Positions 17,894-27,943 of a stretch of DNA of 64,000 bases are shown here, one piece after another. A program made the position numbers and the translations under genes. The stretch is from positions 112,621 to 176,620 of the forward strand of contig CAILLO010000077.1 of the NCBI GenBank assembly GCA_903835065.1, written 5' to 3'. The first letter of the stretch is position 1. Each line of letters opens with the position of its first letter. This stretch comes from an uncultured Eubacteriales bacterium. GTDB lineage: Bacteria > Bacillota > Clostridia > Saccharofermentanales > UBA5734. The notes below the pieces were generated by a model. The model did no database searches. It saw only the letters and a list, made by a program, of their open reading frames with translations, and was not told the DNA's origin.

Positions 17894-19755
17894 AGCAGAC
17901 GCCTCCTCCGAAGACCGTGGCTCCGCAGCCCGCGCAGCCCTCCCGGCAGTTCGTCGTCGTTTCTCCGGCTTCCGCGGCGCGGCTCTCCCGTACCAGGAAG
18001 TCGCGCTCGACGCCGACGTCGATGTGGTCCCAGGGCGTCGTTTCGTCGTACGGACGCTTCCGGTTCGCGTAGAAGGCCGGGTCGAGGCCCTGTTCGGCCA
18101 TGATTCCGAGCCAAGCGTCGAGCCGGAAATGGTCGTCCCACGAATCGAACCGGCGGCCGCGCTTCACGCCCTCCTCGAGCACCGCGCCCAGGCGGCGGTC
18201 GCCGCGGGCGAGGACGGCCTCGAAGAAGGACTGGTGCGTGTCGTGCCACTGATAGCGGATGGCCTTGCTGCGGAGGAGGTTCCGGAGGTGCTGCTGCTTG
18301 GCGCGCATGCCGTCCATCGATTCCTGCGGCTCCCACTGGAAGGCCGTGAAGGGCTTGGGGACGAACATGGAGGTGGAGATGTTCAGATCGAGCGGTCGCA
18401 GGCGGAGTTCGCGCGGGATCGTTCGCCACAGCGCCTCGATCTGGTGCGCGAGCGCGGCGATGCCCTCGACGTCCTCCATCGTCTCGGTCGGGAGGCCGAG
18501 CATGAAGTACAGCTTCGCGCCGTTCCAGCCGCCCTCGAAGGCCAGCTTCATCGAGCGCATCAGGTCGCCTTCCTCGACGCCCTTGTTGACGACGTCGCGC
18601 AGGCGCTGCGTGCCGGCCTCGGGTGCGAACGTCAGGCCGCTCTTGCGCACCTTGGACGCCTTCTCCATCAGCTCGAGCGAGACGGAGTCGACGCGCAGGG
18701 ACGGGAGCGACAGGTTGACGCGCTGCCCGTCGAGATCGTCGACGAGGTGCGCGGTCAGTTCGGCGAGCCCGGTGTAGTCGCTGGTCGACAGGGACAGGAG
18801 GCCGACCTCCTCGTAGCCGGTCGCGGCCGTGGCGGCGAGCGCCTGCTTCCGGAGCGACTCCGGGCTGCGCTCGCGGACGGGGCGGTAGATGTAGCCGGCC
18901 TGGCAGAAGCGGCAGCCGCGGATGCAGCCGCGGAAGAGCTCAAGGAAGACGCGGTCGTGCACGGTCTCGAGGTTCGGGACGAGGTCGTCTTCGGGGTAAC
19001 CCGCCGCGTCGAGGTCGAGCACGATGCGCTTCAGGACGCGGGCGGACGCCTCGGGGCGGTTGGGGGCGACGGAGGCGACCGTGCCGTCCTCGTTATAGGA
19101 GACTTCATAGAAGGAGGGCACGTAGATGCCCGGAATCCGGGCGGCCCTGGCGAGGAATTCCGTGCGCGGGCCCTTCCCGGCCTTCTTCCAGGCGCCGTGC
19201 AGGTCCAGCAGCTCCCCGAGTACCTCCTCCCCCTCGCCCATCACGACGAGGTCGAAGAAGTCGGCCATCGGCTCGACGTTGTACGCGCAGGGGCCTCCGG
19301 CGATCACGAACGGGTCGTCGTCGGCGCGGTCCGCCGTGCGGACCGGGATGCCGCCGAGGTCGATCATGTTGAGGACGTTGGGGAACGAGAGTTCGTACTG
19401 CAGCGTGAAGCCGACGAAGTCGAACTCGCGGAGGGGGGTCTTCGATTCGAGCGAGAAGAGCGGGATCCCCTCGCGGCGCATCGCGTCCTCCATGTCGGTC
19501 CAGGGGCGCGAAGACGCGCTCGCACCAGGTGTCGGCGCGCTGGTTGAGGACGTGGTAGAGGATGCGCAGGCCGGGGTGCGACATGCCGATCTCGTAGATA
19601 TCGGGGAAGCAGAAGGCGAAGCGCTGGAAGGCCTGCGCCTCGGGCGTGCCGGGGGGCGGGACGCTCTTGGTCACGGCGTTGCGCTCGCCGCCGACGTAGC
19701 GCGCCGGTTTCTCGACCTTGCGCAGGATCCTGCGCGGGATTTCGATCGTCGTCAT
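17886..19755 (-). CDS. TIGR03960-type B12-binding-domain radical SAM protein, split by an apparent 1-nt frameshift
   Basis: MTTIEIPRRILRKVEKPARYVGGE... in one frame, ..MEDAMRREGIPLFSLESKTPLREFDFVGFTLQYEL.. in another; CRFCQAGYIYRP radical SAM region. Confidence 0.88.
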
Positions 19756-19835
19756 GGGGTCCCTTTCGTCCGGGGCGTTCCTTTGTCCTTGCCCGACGAT
19801 TATACACGAGGCGGGCGACATGGGGAAACGAGGGC

Positions 19836-19868
19836 TTGACTTTCATATTATGAAAGTTCATATTGAAC
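19836..19868 (+). promoter_or_regulatory. Overlapping palindromes in the DUF2089 promoter region
   Basis: ACTTTCATA-T-TATGAAAGT (19839-19857) and GTTCA-TAT-TGAAC (19856-19868); TTGACT -35-like at 19836. Confidence 0.6.
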
Positions 19869-19921
19869 TTATCGAATCATTTTATCGAACCTTCGACCCG
19901 TTTTATGAAAGGAGACCCGTC

Positions 19922-20224
19922 TTGTCGATCGAAGTCGTCCCGGACTGGATGGCCGGACTGGAGGAAGAGGACGTCGCGTTCGTCCGCAAGTTCCTCCTCG
20001 CGTCCGGTTCGCTCAAGGAAGTCGCCTCCCTCTACGGCGTGACCTACCCGACCGTCCGGCTGCGCCTCGACCGCCTGATCCAGAAGATCCGGATCGGCGA
20101 GGAGAACGCCGGCGAACCCTACATTTCCCTGATCAAGCGGCTCGCGGTCAACGAGAAGCTGGACGTCGACACGGCCAGGGTCCTGATCGCCGAATACAAG
20201 AAGGCGAAGGAGAAGAACCCATGA
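19922..20224 (+). CDS. DUF2089-like helix-turn-helix protein
   Basis: WMAGLEEEDVAFVRKFLLASGSLKEVASLYGVTYPTVRLRLDRLIQKI; TTG start after AAAGGAG. Confidence 0.75.
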   Translation: MSIEVVPDWMAGLEEEDVAFVRKFLLASGSLKEVASLYGVTYPTVRLRLDRLIQKIRIGEENAGEPYISLIKRLAVNEKLDVDTARVLIAEYKKAKEKNP

Positions 20225-20553
20225 GCCTGCTGAGCGGTCTGGCCGTCCTGTTCCTGATCGGAATCCCGGTCTTCGTGGCGCTTTGCGTCGGCGAGGTCTT
20301 CCTGTCCCTGACGAAGCCCTTCTGGCCGGGTCTGGTTCTCCCCGCGCTCTCCCTGCTCGTCTCCCTGTCCGGGACCTTCGTGCTTCTGCGCCAGCTCGGA
20401 GTCAAGGGCGCGCTGCTCTTCATCGTGCTGTGCCTGGCCGCCTCCGGCCTGCTGTTCCTGGTCTACGGGATCTGCCGCGCGGTCCGCGGGCGCTCCGCAC
20501 GGCTGAGCAAGGCCGAGGAGCTGAAGAGCATGGCGATCCAGGACCTCGACTGA
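20221..20553 (+). CDS. Small multi-pass membrane protein
   Basis: 110 aa with three hydrophobic segments; ATGA overlap with the DUF2089 gene. Confidence 0.7.
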   Translation: MSLLSGLAVLFLIGIPVFVALCVGEVFLSLTKPFWPGLVLPALSLLVSLSGTFVLLRQLGVKGALLFIVLCLAASGLLFLVYGICRAVRGRSARLSKAEELKSMAIQDLD

Positions 20554-20587
20554 GCCGGCGGCGCGTTCGGCGGTCCCTCCCCCACGA

Positions 20588-20615
20588 AGAAGGCGCCCTC
20601 CACGGGGCGCCTTCT
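20588..20615. terminator. Bidirectional intrinsic terminator
   Basis: AGAAGGCGCC..GGCGCCTTCT followed by CTTGT; between convergent genes. Confidence 0.75.
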
Positions 20616-20654
20616 CTTGTGTCCGGTGCGGGTGCGTGTGCGGCGGGATGGCCC

Positions 20655-21977
20655 TTAGGAGTACTTCGGGATCCAGCTCCCGTGCGCCTCGAACAGGTCG
20701 TCGCACAGCGCGACGATGTCGTCCATCGACAGCTCGGCGGACGCGTGCGGGTCGAGCATCGCGGCCATGTACACGAGTTCCTTCTTCCGCTTCGTCGCGG
20801 CCTCGAGGGTCATCACCTGCACGTTGACGTTCGTGCGGTTGAGCGCGGCGCACTGCTCGGGCAGGTCGCCCACGAAGCAGGGCTGGATGCCGTTGCGGTC
20901 GACCAGGCAAGGCACCTCGACGCAGGCGTTGGAGGGCAGGTTGGTGATCAGCCCGGTGTTGAGGACGTTGCCGTGCACGCGGTAGGGCCGGTCCGTGACC
21001 ATCGCGGAGATGATGTAGGACGCGAACTCGTGCGTCTTCATGTGCGCCAGCGCGTGGTCCTCGACGAGTTCGGCCCGCATCTTCTTCCACTCGTCGATCT
21101 GGCGGACGCAGCGGCGCGGGTATTCGTCGAGGGGGATCGCGAACCGGTCGATCAGTTCCGGATATCTCGACTTGATGAAATAGGGCAGGTACTCGGAAGT
21201 GTGCTCCGAGGACTCGGTGATGTAGTAGCCGAAGCGGCGCATCATCTCGTGGCGCACTAGGTCCCAGCGGCCGTCGTACTCCTCCCGGCCCTCGCGGTAG
21301 GCGCAAGCGCGGCGCTTGATCTCGGGGTAGAGGTCGTGGCCCTGCGCGTCCTCGATCTCCAGCAGCCAGGCCTGGTGGTTGATGCCGGCGATCTCCCAGC
21401 GGCAGGAGCCGATATGCTCGTCCATGCGGAAGGTCTTCAGCAGGTCGCGGGCGCAGGTCTGCACGCTGTGGCAGAGGCCGACGGCCTTCACGGGCGTGAA
21501 GCGCTGCAGATAGCCGCTCAGCATGGCCATCGGGTTCGAGTAGTTGATGAACAGCGCGTCGGGGCAGATTTCCGCGACGTCGCGGGCGAAGTCCTCCAGG
21601 ACGGGCAGCGTGCGCAGGGTGCGGAAGATGCCGCCGATGCCGAGCGTATCGGCGATCGTCTGGCGCAGGCCGTACTTCTTCGGGATCTCGAAGTCGGTGA
21701 CGGTGCACGGTTCGTAGCCGCCGACCTGGATCGCGTTGACGACGAAGTCGGCGCCCTGCAGGGCGGCGCGGCGGTCGAGGGTCGCGGAGACCGGCACGGC
21801 GCGGCCGGCGTTGCGGGCGATGTTCTCGATCATCCGCTTCGAGTCGTCGAGGCGGACGGGGTCGATGTCGTGCAGGGCGATCGAGAGGTCGGGGATCTCG
21901 GGCGTGAGGATGCAGTCGCCGAGGACGTTCTTGGCGAAGATTGTGCTGCCGGCTCCGAGGAACGCGATACGGGCCAT
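20655..21977 (-). CDS. melA: GH4-family alpha-galactosidase
   Basis: MARIAFLGAGSTIFAKNVLGD; GGYEPCTVTDFEIPKKYGLRQTIADTLGIGGIFRTLRT; GLCHSVQ. Confidence 0.9.
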   Translation of the reverse strand: MARIAFLGAGSTIFAKNVLGDCILTPEIPDLSIALHDIDPVRLDDSKRMIENIARNAGRAVPVSATLDRRAALQGADFVVNAIQVGGYEPCTVTDFEIPKKYGLRQTIADTLGIGGIFRTLRTLPVLEDFARDVAEICPDALFINYSNPMAMLSGYLQRFTPVKAVGLCHSVQTCARDLLKTFRMDEHIGSCRWEIAGINHQAWLLEIEDAQGHDLYPEIKRRACAYREGREEYDGRWDLVRHEMMRRFGYYITESSEHTSEYLPYFIKSRYPELIDRFAIPLDEYPRRCVRQIDEWKKMRAELVEDHALAHMKTHEFASYIISAMVTDRPYRVHGNVLNTGLITNLPSNACVEVPCLVDRNGIQPCFVGDLPEQCAALNRTNVNVQVMTLEAATKRKKELVYMAAMLDPHASAELSMDDIVALCDDLFEAHGSWIPKYS

Positions 21978-22191
21978 GGGGGGTCCTTCCTTTCCAGCAT
22001 CGGCCTCTCGGCCGGACGGCGGCCGGAGTCCCGGCTTCCTACGCTTCGAGGATAGACCCGTCGCGGCGCGCGCGCGACGCCCTGGTGTTGCGGTTTCCAT
22101 CGTTCATGTTGCATGGTATTCTGTAAAGGCTTGATTCAGCGTCCGTTTCCTTGCAGATATGATTCGAGCGAAGTCCGGGAGGTGCGCCGGG

Positions 22192-23022
22192 ATGGCCCAT
22201 GTCGAAAGGATCTACACGTCCGGCCTGCGCGCGGGCGCCGAACTGTCCGTCCGCCACTGCGGCGAGGAGGACTGCGAGCCGGGGCATTCCTACGGACCCG
22301 CCGTCCGCGACCACTTCCTGGTCCACGTCGTCCTCTCCGGGCGCGGCGCGTTCCGGTCCGGCGGCACGGATGCGCGCCTCGCCCGGGGCGACGGCTTCCT
22401 GATCCGCCCCTCCGAGGTGACCTGTTACGAGGCCGACCGCGACAACCCCTGGACCTACTGCTGGGTCGGCTTCGACGGCACCCGCGCGGCAGCGCTGCTG
22501 GAGCTGGCGGGACTCGCCGAGTCCTCCGTCTTCCGCCACGACCGCCCCGACGCCCTGCACGGGTGCCTCCGGGACCTGCTCGAAGCCGGACGTGGCGCGG
22601 CCTGCGAGGAGGTCGCGACGGTCGGGCACCTCTACCGGTTCCTGTCCCAGCTGATCGAGGCGCGCGGAGCCTCCTCCCCCTCTCCGCGGGCCATGTCCGA
22701 GGAGTACGCCCTGCGCGCGGTCCGCTACATCGAGGGAGCCTACGGCACGCCGGTCTCGGTCGGGGCCATCGCCGCGCACCTCGGCATCGACCGCACGCAC
22801 CTGTTCCGGGTCTTCCGCCGTCACCTCGGCCTGTCGCCGCAGGAGTACCTGCTCGAGTTCCGCATCCGCAAGGCGTGCGAGCTGCTGCGCCATACGGCGC
22901 TCGGCGTGGGGGAGGTCGCCTGCTCGGTCGGGTTCGACCGGCCGGCGCACTTCTCCGCGGTGTTCCGCGCCCGCCGCGGGGTGTCTCCACGGGAGTTCCG
23001 CGCGAAGGGGGATGCGGAGTAG
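22192..23022 (+). CDS. AraC-family transcriptional regulator
   Basis: Cupin-like sensor; C-terminal double HTH IAAHLGIDRTHLFRVFRRHLGLSPQEYLLEFRIRKAC..FDRPAHFSAVFRARRGVSPREFR. Confidence 0.9.
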   Translation: MAHVERIYTSGLRAGAELSVRHCGEEDCEPGHSYGPAVRDHFLVHVVLSGRGAFRSGGTDARLARGDGFLIRPSEVTCYEADRDNPWTYCWVGFDGTRAAALLELAGLAESSVFRHDRPDALHGCLRDLLEAGRGAACEEVATVGHLYRFLSQLIEARGASSPSPRAMSEEYALRAVRYIEGAYGTPVSVGAIAAHLGIDRTHLFRVFRRHLGLSPQEYLLEFRIRKACELLRHTALGVGEVACSVGFDRPAHFSAVFRARRGVSPREFRAKGDAE

Positions 23023-23026
23023 GAGT

Positions 23027-23368
23027 CTAGCAGGCGACGATCCGATGGATCGAGAACTCGCGGCCGCCGTGGAGCTCCCATTCCTTCCCGCCGCAATCCG
23101 GGCAGGTCCTCCGGTTCGCGACGACGTCGGCGACGGCTCCGCAGGCGCGGCACCGGCCGTTCGCCGGCGGCACCTCGATCTCGAGGCGCGCGCCTTCGAG
23201 CAGGGTTCCGTGGGTGGCGGCCGGAAAGCACTTCTCCACGTAATGCGGGACGACGGGTGACAGGGCGCCGATCCGCAGCACGACGGCCTCGATCTTCGTC
23301 AGGCCCTGTTCGCGGGCGACGTCCTCGACGATGCGGACGACCTCGACCACGAGTCCCAGTTCATGCAT
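23027..23368 (-). CDS. hypA: Hydrogenase/nickel maturation protein HypA
   Basis: MHELGLVVEVVRIVEDVA; zinc motif CRACGAV..CPDCGG. Confidence 0.92.
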   Translation of the reverse strand: MHELGLVVEVVRIVEDVAREQGLTKIEAVVLRIGALSPVVPHYVEKCFPAATHGTLLEGARLEIEVPPANGRCRACGAVADVVANRRTCPDCGGKEWELHGGREFSIHRIVAC

Positions 23369-26103
23369 GCGACGGCGCCCGGCCCCGCAGCGACTTCCGG
23401 ATCTTCTTGATGCCGATCCGGACCTTCCGCCGGAGCACGTGCGGCACGATGGCCTTCTTCATCTCCAGCAGCGAGACGCCTTGGCCGTCGTACCGGCGGA
23501 CCAGCGAGATCGCGTCGAAGCGGCACTGCGTCGTGCACTGGCCGCACCCCACGCAAAGGAACTCGTCCACGACGGTCGCGCCGCAGCCGAGGCAGCGCTC
23601 CGTCTCCTTGCGGACCTGTTCCTCGGTCAGGGTGCCGCGGTCGTCGCGGAACGCGCCGTCCGGTGCCTTGTGGGCCGGTCGCTGGCGCGGCGCGCGGTCG
23701 TAGCCGTCCAGCAGGAGCGCCGTCCTGTCGAGCGCCCGGTAGTCGCGGCGGTCGCGTCCGAGCACGAGGCTCTGTCCGGGTTGCACGAAGCGGTGGATCG
23801 AGATCGCGGCCTGCTTGCCCGCCGCGATCGCGTCGATGGCGAAGCGGGGACCCGTGAGCGCGTCGCCGCCCGCGAACACGTCCGGTTCGGCCGTCTGGTA
23901 CGTGAACGGGTCGGCCTTCACGGTGCCGTTCCGTTGGAGTTCGATCCGGGAGCCGGCCGCCAGCTCTCCCCATTCGACCGTCTGGCCGATGGCGAGCAGC
24001 ACCCGGTCCGCGTCCAGGTCCAGAATCTCCGCCTCGTCGAACGCGGGGGCGAACCGGTGGTCCGCGTCGAACACGGACGTGCACCGGCGGAACCGGACGC
24101 CCTTCACGCGCCCGCCCTCGACGAGGATGCGGGCGGGGCCCCAGCGGTGGAACACCCGGATGCCCTCCTGTTCCGCCTCCAGGACCTCCTCCGGCGAAGC
24201 GGGCATCTCCTCCGCGCTCTCGAGGCAGACCATGACGGCCTCCGTCGCCCCGGTCCGCGCCGCGGTGCGCGCGACGTCGACGGCGACGTTGCCGCCGCCG
24301 ATGACGACCACCCTGCCCTGCAGCGCGACCGATCCGCCCAGGTTCACGCGCCGGACGAAATCGATGCCGGACAGCACGCCTTCCGCGTCCTCTCCGTCCA
24401 CGCCGAGGCTTCGCCCGCCCTGCGCGCCGATGGCGAGGTAGGTCGCCACGTATCCGGAGGCACGCAGGTCCGCGAGGGTCACGTCCCGCCCGACCTCGAC
24501 GCCGGTCCGGAATTCGATGCCCAGCTCCCGCAGCACGTCGATCTCCGCCTCCATGACGTCCTTCTCGAGACGGAACGAGGGGATCCCGAAGGCCAGCATC
24601 CCGCCGGGCTTCGGCAGTTTCTCGAACACCGTCACCCGGTATCCGTCCACGGCGAGATAATAGGCGCACGACAGACCGGCCGGGCCGGCGCCGACGACGG
24701 CGATCCGCTTCCCGTAGTCGTGCCGCTTCGCAGGTATGTAACGGGTCGCACGGTTCATGTCCTGCTCGGCGATGAATCTCTTCACATCGTCGATGGCGAT
24801 CGGTTCGTCGACGTCGCCGCGGGTGCACGCGGACTCGCACCGCCGGTTGCAGATGCGGCCGCAGACGGCCGGGAACGGATTCTCGCGCTTGATCGTCTCG
24901 AGCGCATCGGCGTAGCGCCCCTGCGCGGCCAGCTTGAGGTAGCCCTGCACGGCGATGTGGGCAGGGCATTCCGTTTTGCAGGGTGCGGTTCCCGACGCCA
25001 CGACGTTGCGTCGGTTCGTGCGGTAGTCCGGGTTCCAGCGGTCCGGCGTCCAGTCGGTGTCACGCGGCGTGTCCTCGCGGACGATGCGCTCCGGCGGAGG
25101 TTCGGCCCCGCAGACCTTCTGGCCCAGCTGCAGCGCGTTGACCGGGCAGTTCTCGACGCACGCCCCGCAGGCGACGCACTTTTCGCGGTCGACCCGGGAG
25201 ACGTAGTTGGAGCGGACCATGTCGACGTTGAGGTACATCTCCGCCGTCCGCATCGAGAAGCAGCCGCACCCGCAGCAGTTGCAGATCGCGTGGGTCGTGC
25301 CGTTCCCGTCGAGGTTGGGGATCTCGTGCATCAGGCCGTTCTCCTCGGCCCGGCGGAGGATCGCGTAGACCTCGTCCTTCGTGACCGCGCGGCCGCGGCC
25401 GGTCCGGACGTAGTACTCCGCGGCGTGCCCCATCTGGATGCACATGTCCTCCTTGAGGTGCCCGCAGCCTTCGCCCATGATCTCGCGCGCCGTCCGGCAC
25501 GAGCAGTTCGACACCGAGAAGGCGTCGTGCTCCTCGATGTGCTTCGACAGCTCCTCGTACGATGCGCGGCGGCTGGTCCCGTCGATGGCCCGCTCGATGG
25601 GGATCACGCGCATCAGGCCGATTCCGACCGGCGTCATGCCGACCGTCATCGAGCCCCGCACCCGACCGTACGCCTCGAACGCCTCGGCGATCTGGGGGAA
25701 CCGCTTCGCGTTGGTCGGGTGGTTGACCATCATTTCCATGATGCCCGGCACCCAGGTGTCGTACCAGAAGGTGTCCACCCCGTCGATCTCGTTCACGAAG
25801 CAGACGCCCCGCGTCCGCGAGCTCCAGCAGCAGCCGCCGGCATTCCTCCTCCGGGCGTCCGGTGCGGGCGGCGACGGTCGCGGCGGTCCCCTTCTCCCGG
25901 ATCGCGAGGGCCATGCAGGCCGCGGCCATGTCGTCCGACACGACCGGCTCCAGGATCCGGTACTCCGGCGCGTCGTAGTCGTACGCGTCCTTCGCGCCCG
26001 GCTTCTTCCGCCCGATGTGGTTCGCCAGGGCCAGGACCGCCGGCCTGCCCGCGCAGGTCTCCGCTCCGTCGATCCCGCTCCGTGCCGTCGTCCCGTCCAT
26101 CAT
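23361..26103 (-). CDS. GltD-like FAD/NAD(P) oxidoreductase fused to an Fe-S/cysteine-rich N-terminal module; apparent frameshift
   Basis: NCSCRTAREIMGEGC, ICNCCGCGCFS, CVACGACVENCPVNAL, VVGAGPAGLSCAYYLAVDGYRVTVFEK, GGGNVAVDVART, C-terminal CVGCGQCTTQC. The N-terminal ~100 aa lie in a different frame. Confidence 0.88.
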
Positions 26104-26110
26104 TCGCTCC

Positions 26111-26782
26111 TCACCCTTCCCGGAAGGCGCGGACTTCCCGCCGCAGCCAGCCGATCCATTCGTCCAGACCCTCGCCCGTGCGGGCGCTGACGGCCATCAC
26201 CGCGGCGCAGGGATTCAGCCGGCGCACCCGCTCGCGCACCGCTTCCATGTCGAAGTCGAAATACGGCAGGACGTCGGTCTTCCCGATCAGCACGGCGTCG
26301 CAGACGCTGAACATCAACGGGTACTTGAGCGGCTTGTCGTCCCCCTCGGGCACCGAAAGGATCATCGCGTTGCGGGCGGCGCCCGTGTCGAATTCGGCGG
26401 GGCAGACCAGGTTCCCCACGTTCTCGAGGATCGCGAGGTCGAGTCCGTCCAGCCCTAGGCCGTCCAGCCCCTGGCGGGTCATCCCGGCATCCAGGTGGCA
26501 CATGCCGCCCGTGTGCAGCTGGACCACCCGCACGCCCGTCTCCCGGACCGCCCGGGCATCCACGTCCGAATCGATGTCGGCCTCGAGGACGCCGATCGCG
26601 AACTCGTCCTTCAGGCGTTCGATCGTGGCCTTCAGCAGGGTCGTCTTGCCCGCGCCGGGCGACGACATCAGGTTGAGGAGGAACACGCCCCTCTCCTTCA
26701 ATTCCCCGCGCAGCCGGTCCGCCTCGCGACCGTTGTCCTCGTACACGCTCCGCTGGATCTCGAGAATCCGGAATCCGTCCAT
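26111..26782 (-). CDS. hypB: Hydrogenase/nickel maturation GTPase HypB
   Basis: NLMSSPGAGKTTLL P-loop; IENVGNLVCP-like ILENVGNLVCPAEFD; GKTDVLPY. Confidence 0.95.
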   Translation of the reverse strand: MDGFRILEIQRSVYEDNGREADRLRGELKERGVFLLNLMSSPGAGKTTLLKATIERLKDEFAIGVLEADIDSDVDARAVRETGVRVVQLHTGGMCHLDAGMTRQGLDGLGLDGLDLAILENVGNLVCPAEFDTGAARNAMILSVPEGDDKPLKYPLMFSVCDAVLIGKTDVLPYFDFDMEAVRERVRRLNPCAAVMAVSARTGEGLDEWIGWLRREVRAFREG

Positions 26783-26794
26783 CCGGGCCGCCTC

Positions 26795-27778
26795 CTATTC
26801 CGCCAGCTGGCGGATCTTCCGGCTCGCCGGAAGGTCGGCGTAGAGCTCCGACAGATACGGATTGCGGCGGGTCCTGCGGATCCGGAGGACCATGTAGGCC
26901 GCCACGGCGACGTTGGCCGCCAGCGCGAGGAAGGAGACGACGAAGTACACCGTGGGGTCGTACGTCGAGTCGACGCGGAACCGTCCGGCATCCTGGAACA
27001 TCGGGAAGGTCTGCGCGAACATGCACCAGAGGGCCAGCGTCTGCGCCCGGTGCTGCAGCCAGGCGCCCTTGCCGACCGTGAACGCGCACAGGGTGGGCGC
27101 GATCAGCAGCGCGACGCCGCAGTACCAGGAGTGGTTCGGCAGGCAGTTGTAGGTGTAGGCGAAGTTCCACAGGTCGTACGCGATGATCCAGAACCAGAGC
27201 ATGTCCGGCCAGAGCATGTCGCGGCTGCCGTCCTTCTTCGTGGCCTTGCGGACGCAGATGCCGAACCAGCCCGTGATCGTGACGATGTTCAGGATGCCGG
27301 CGGCTGCGTTCATGAAGTTCCACGGTCCGCCCATCAGCAGGACGGCGGAATCGGCGGACTTGTCCATCCCGGCGATCGCGTACTGGACCCCGACCTCGAT
27401 GTCGCGGGCGCAGGCCTCGAGGATGTTGACCGCGAGGATCAGCGGCGGGAAGCAGAGGGCGATCCGGCTGTCCGAGAGGCGCCAGAACGTGCCGTCCCGC
27501 CTCGTGCCGTGCAGGTGCCGGATGAGCCAGAATCCGATACAGCCGGCCGTGGAGGAGTAGACCTTGGCCAGGTGGAACCAGTCGGTATACGTGCGGTCCG
27601 AAAGGACCGTGAACCAGAGAGCCGACAGCACGACCGGAAGCACGACGAACAAGGCGAATCCCACCCACTTGAAGCGCCGCGCGACCTCGTTGAAGGCGAA
27701 CAGCGCCGACAGGACGCAGAGCCAGACCAGCAACGACGAGACGACGGTCGCACCTTCGGCGAAATTGAACGTGAACAT
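26795..27778 (-). CDS. Multi-pass integral membrane protein (possibly DUF5692-like)
   Basis: 327 aa with repeated hydrophobic segments. Family name is from memory and unverified. Confidence 0.7.
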   Translation of the reverse strand: MFTFNFAEGATVVSSLLVWLCVLSALFAFNEVARRFKWVGFALFVVLPVVLSALWFTVLSDRTYTDWFHLAKVYSSTAGCIGFWLIRHLHGTRRDGTFWRLSDSRIALCFPPLILAVNILEACARDIEVGVQYAIAGMDKSADSAVLLMGGPWNFMNAAAGILNIVTITGWFGICVRKATKKDGSRDMLWPDMLWFWIIAYDLWNFAYTYNCLPNHSWYCGVALLIAPTLCAFTVGKGAWLQHRAQTLALWCMFAQTFPMFQDAGRFRVDSTYDPTVYFVVSFLALAANVAVAAYMVLRIRRTRRNPYLSELYADLPASRKIRQLAE

Positions 27779-27943
27779 CTTTCCCCCTCCAGTTCCTGCG
27801 GTCTCCGGCCCACCACCGGATTCGCGGTCGAATGTGGTCCTACCAGTTCGATTCGAGCTCCGGTTCGATTCTAGTCCCGGGTCTTGTGCGTGTCAATGAA
27901 ATCACTTCGAATGCTTAATAAAGGCGCTTTTAAGCATGTCGTC

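Noticed and set aside
16601-18103. 500-aa Arg-rich plus-strand ORF
   Set aside because: Composition artefact antisense to RNase G and radical SAM genes.
23331-26843. 1170-aa plus-strand ORF
   Set aside because: Longest ORF in the track but antisense to hypA, the flavoprotein and hypB, all with clear motifs.
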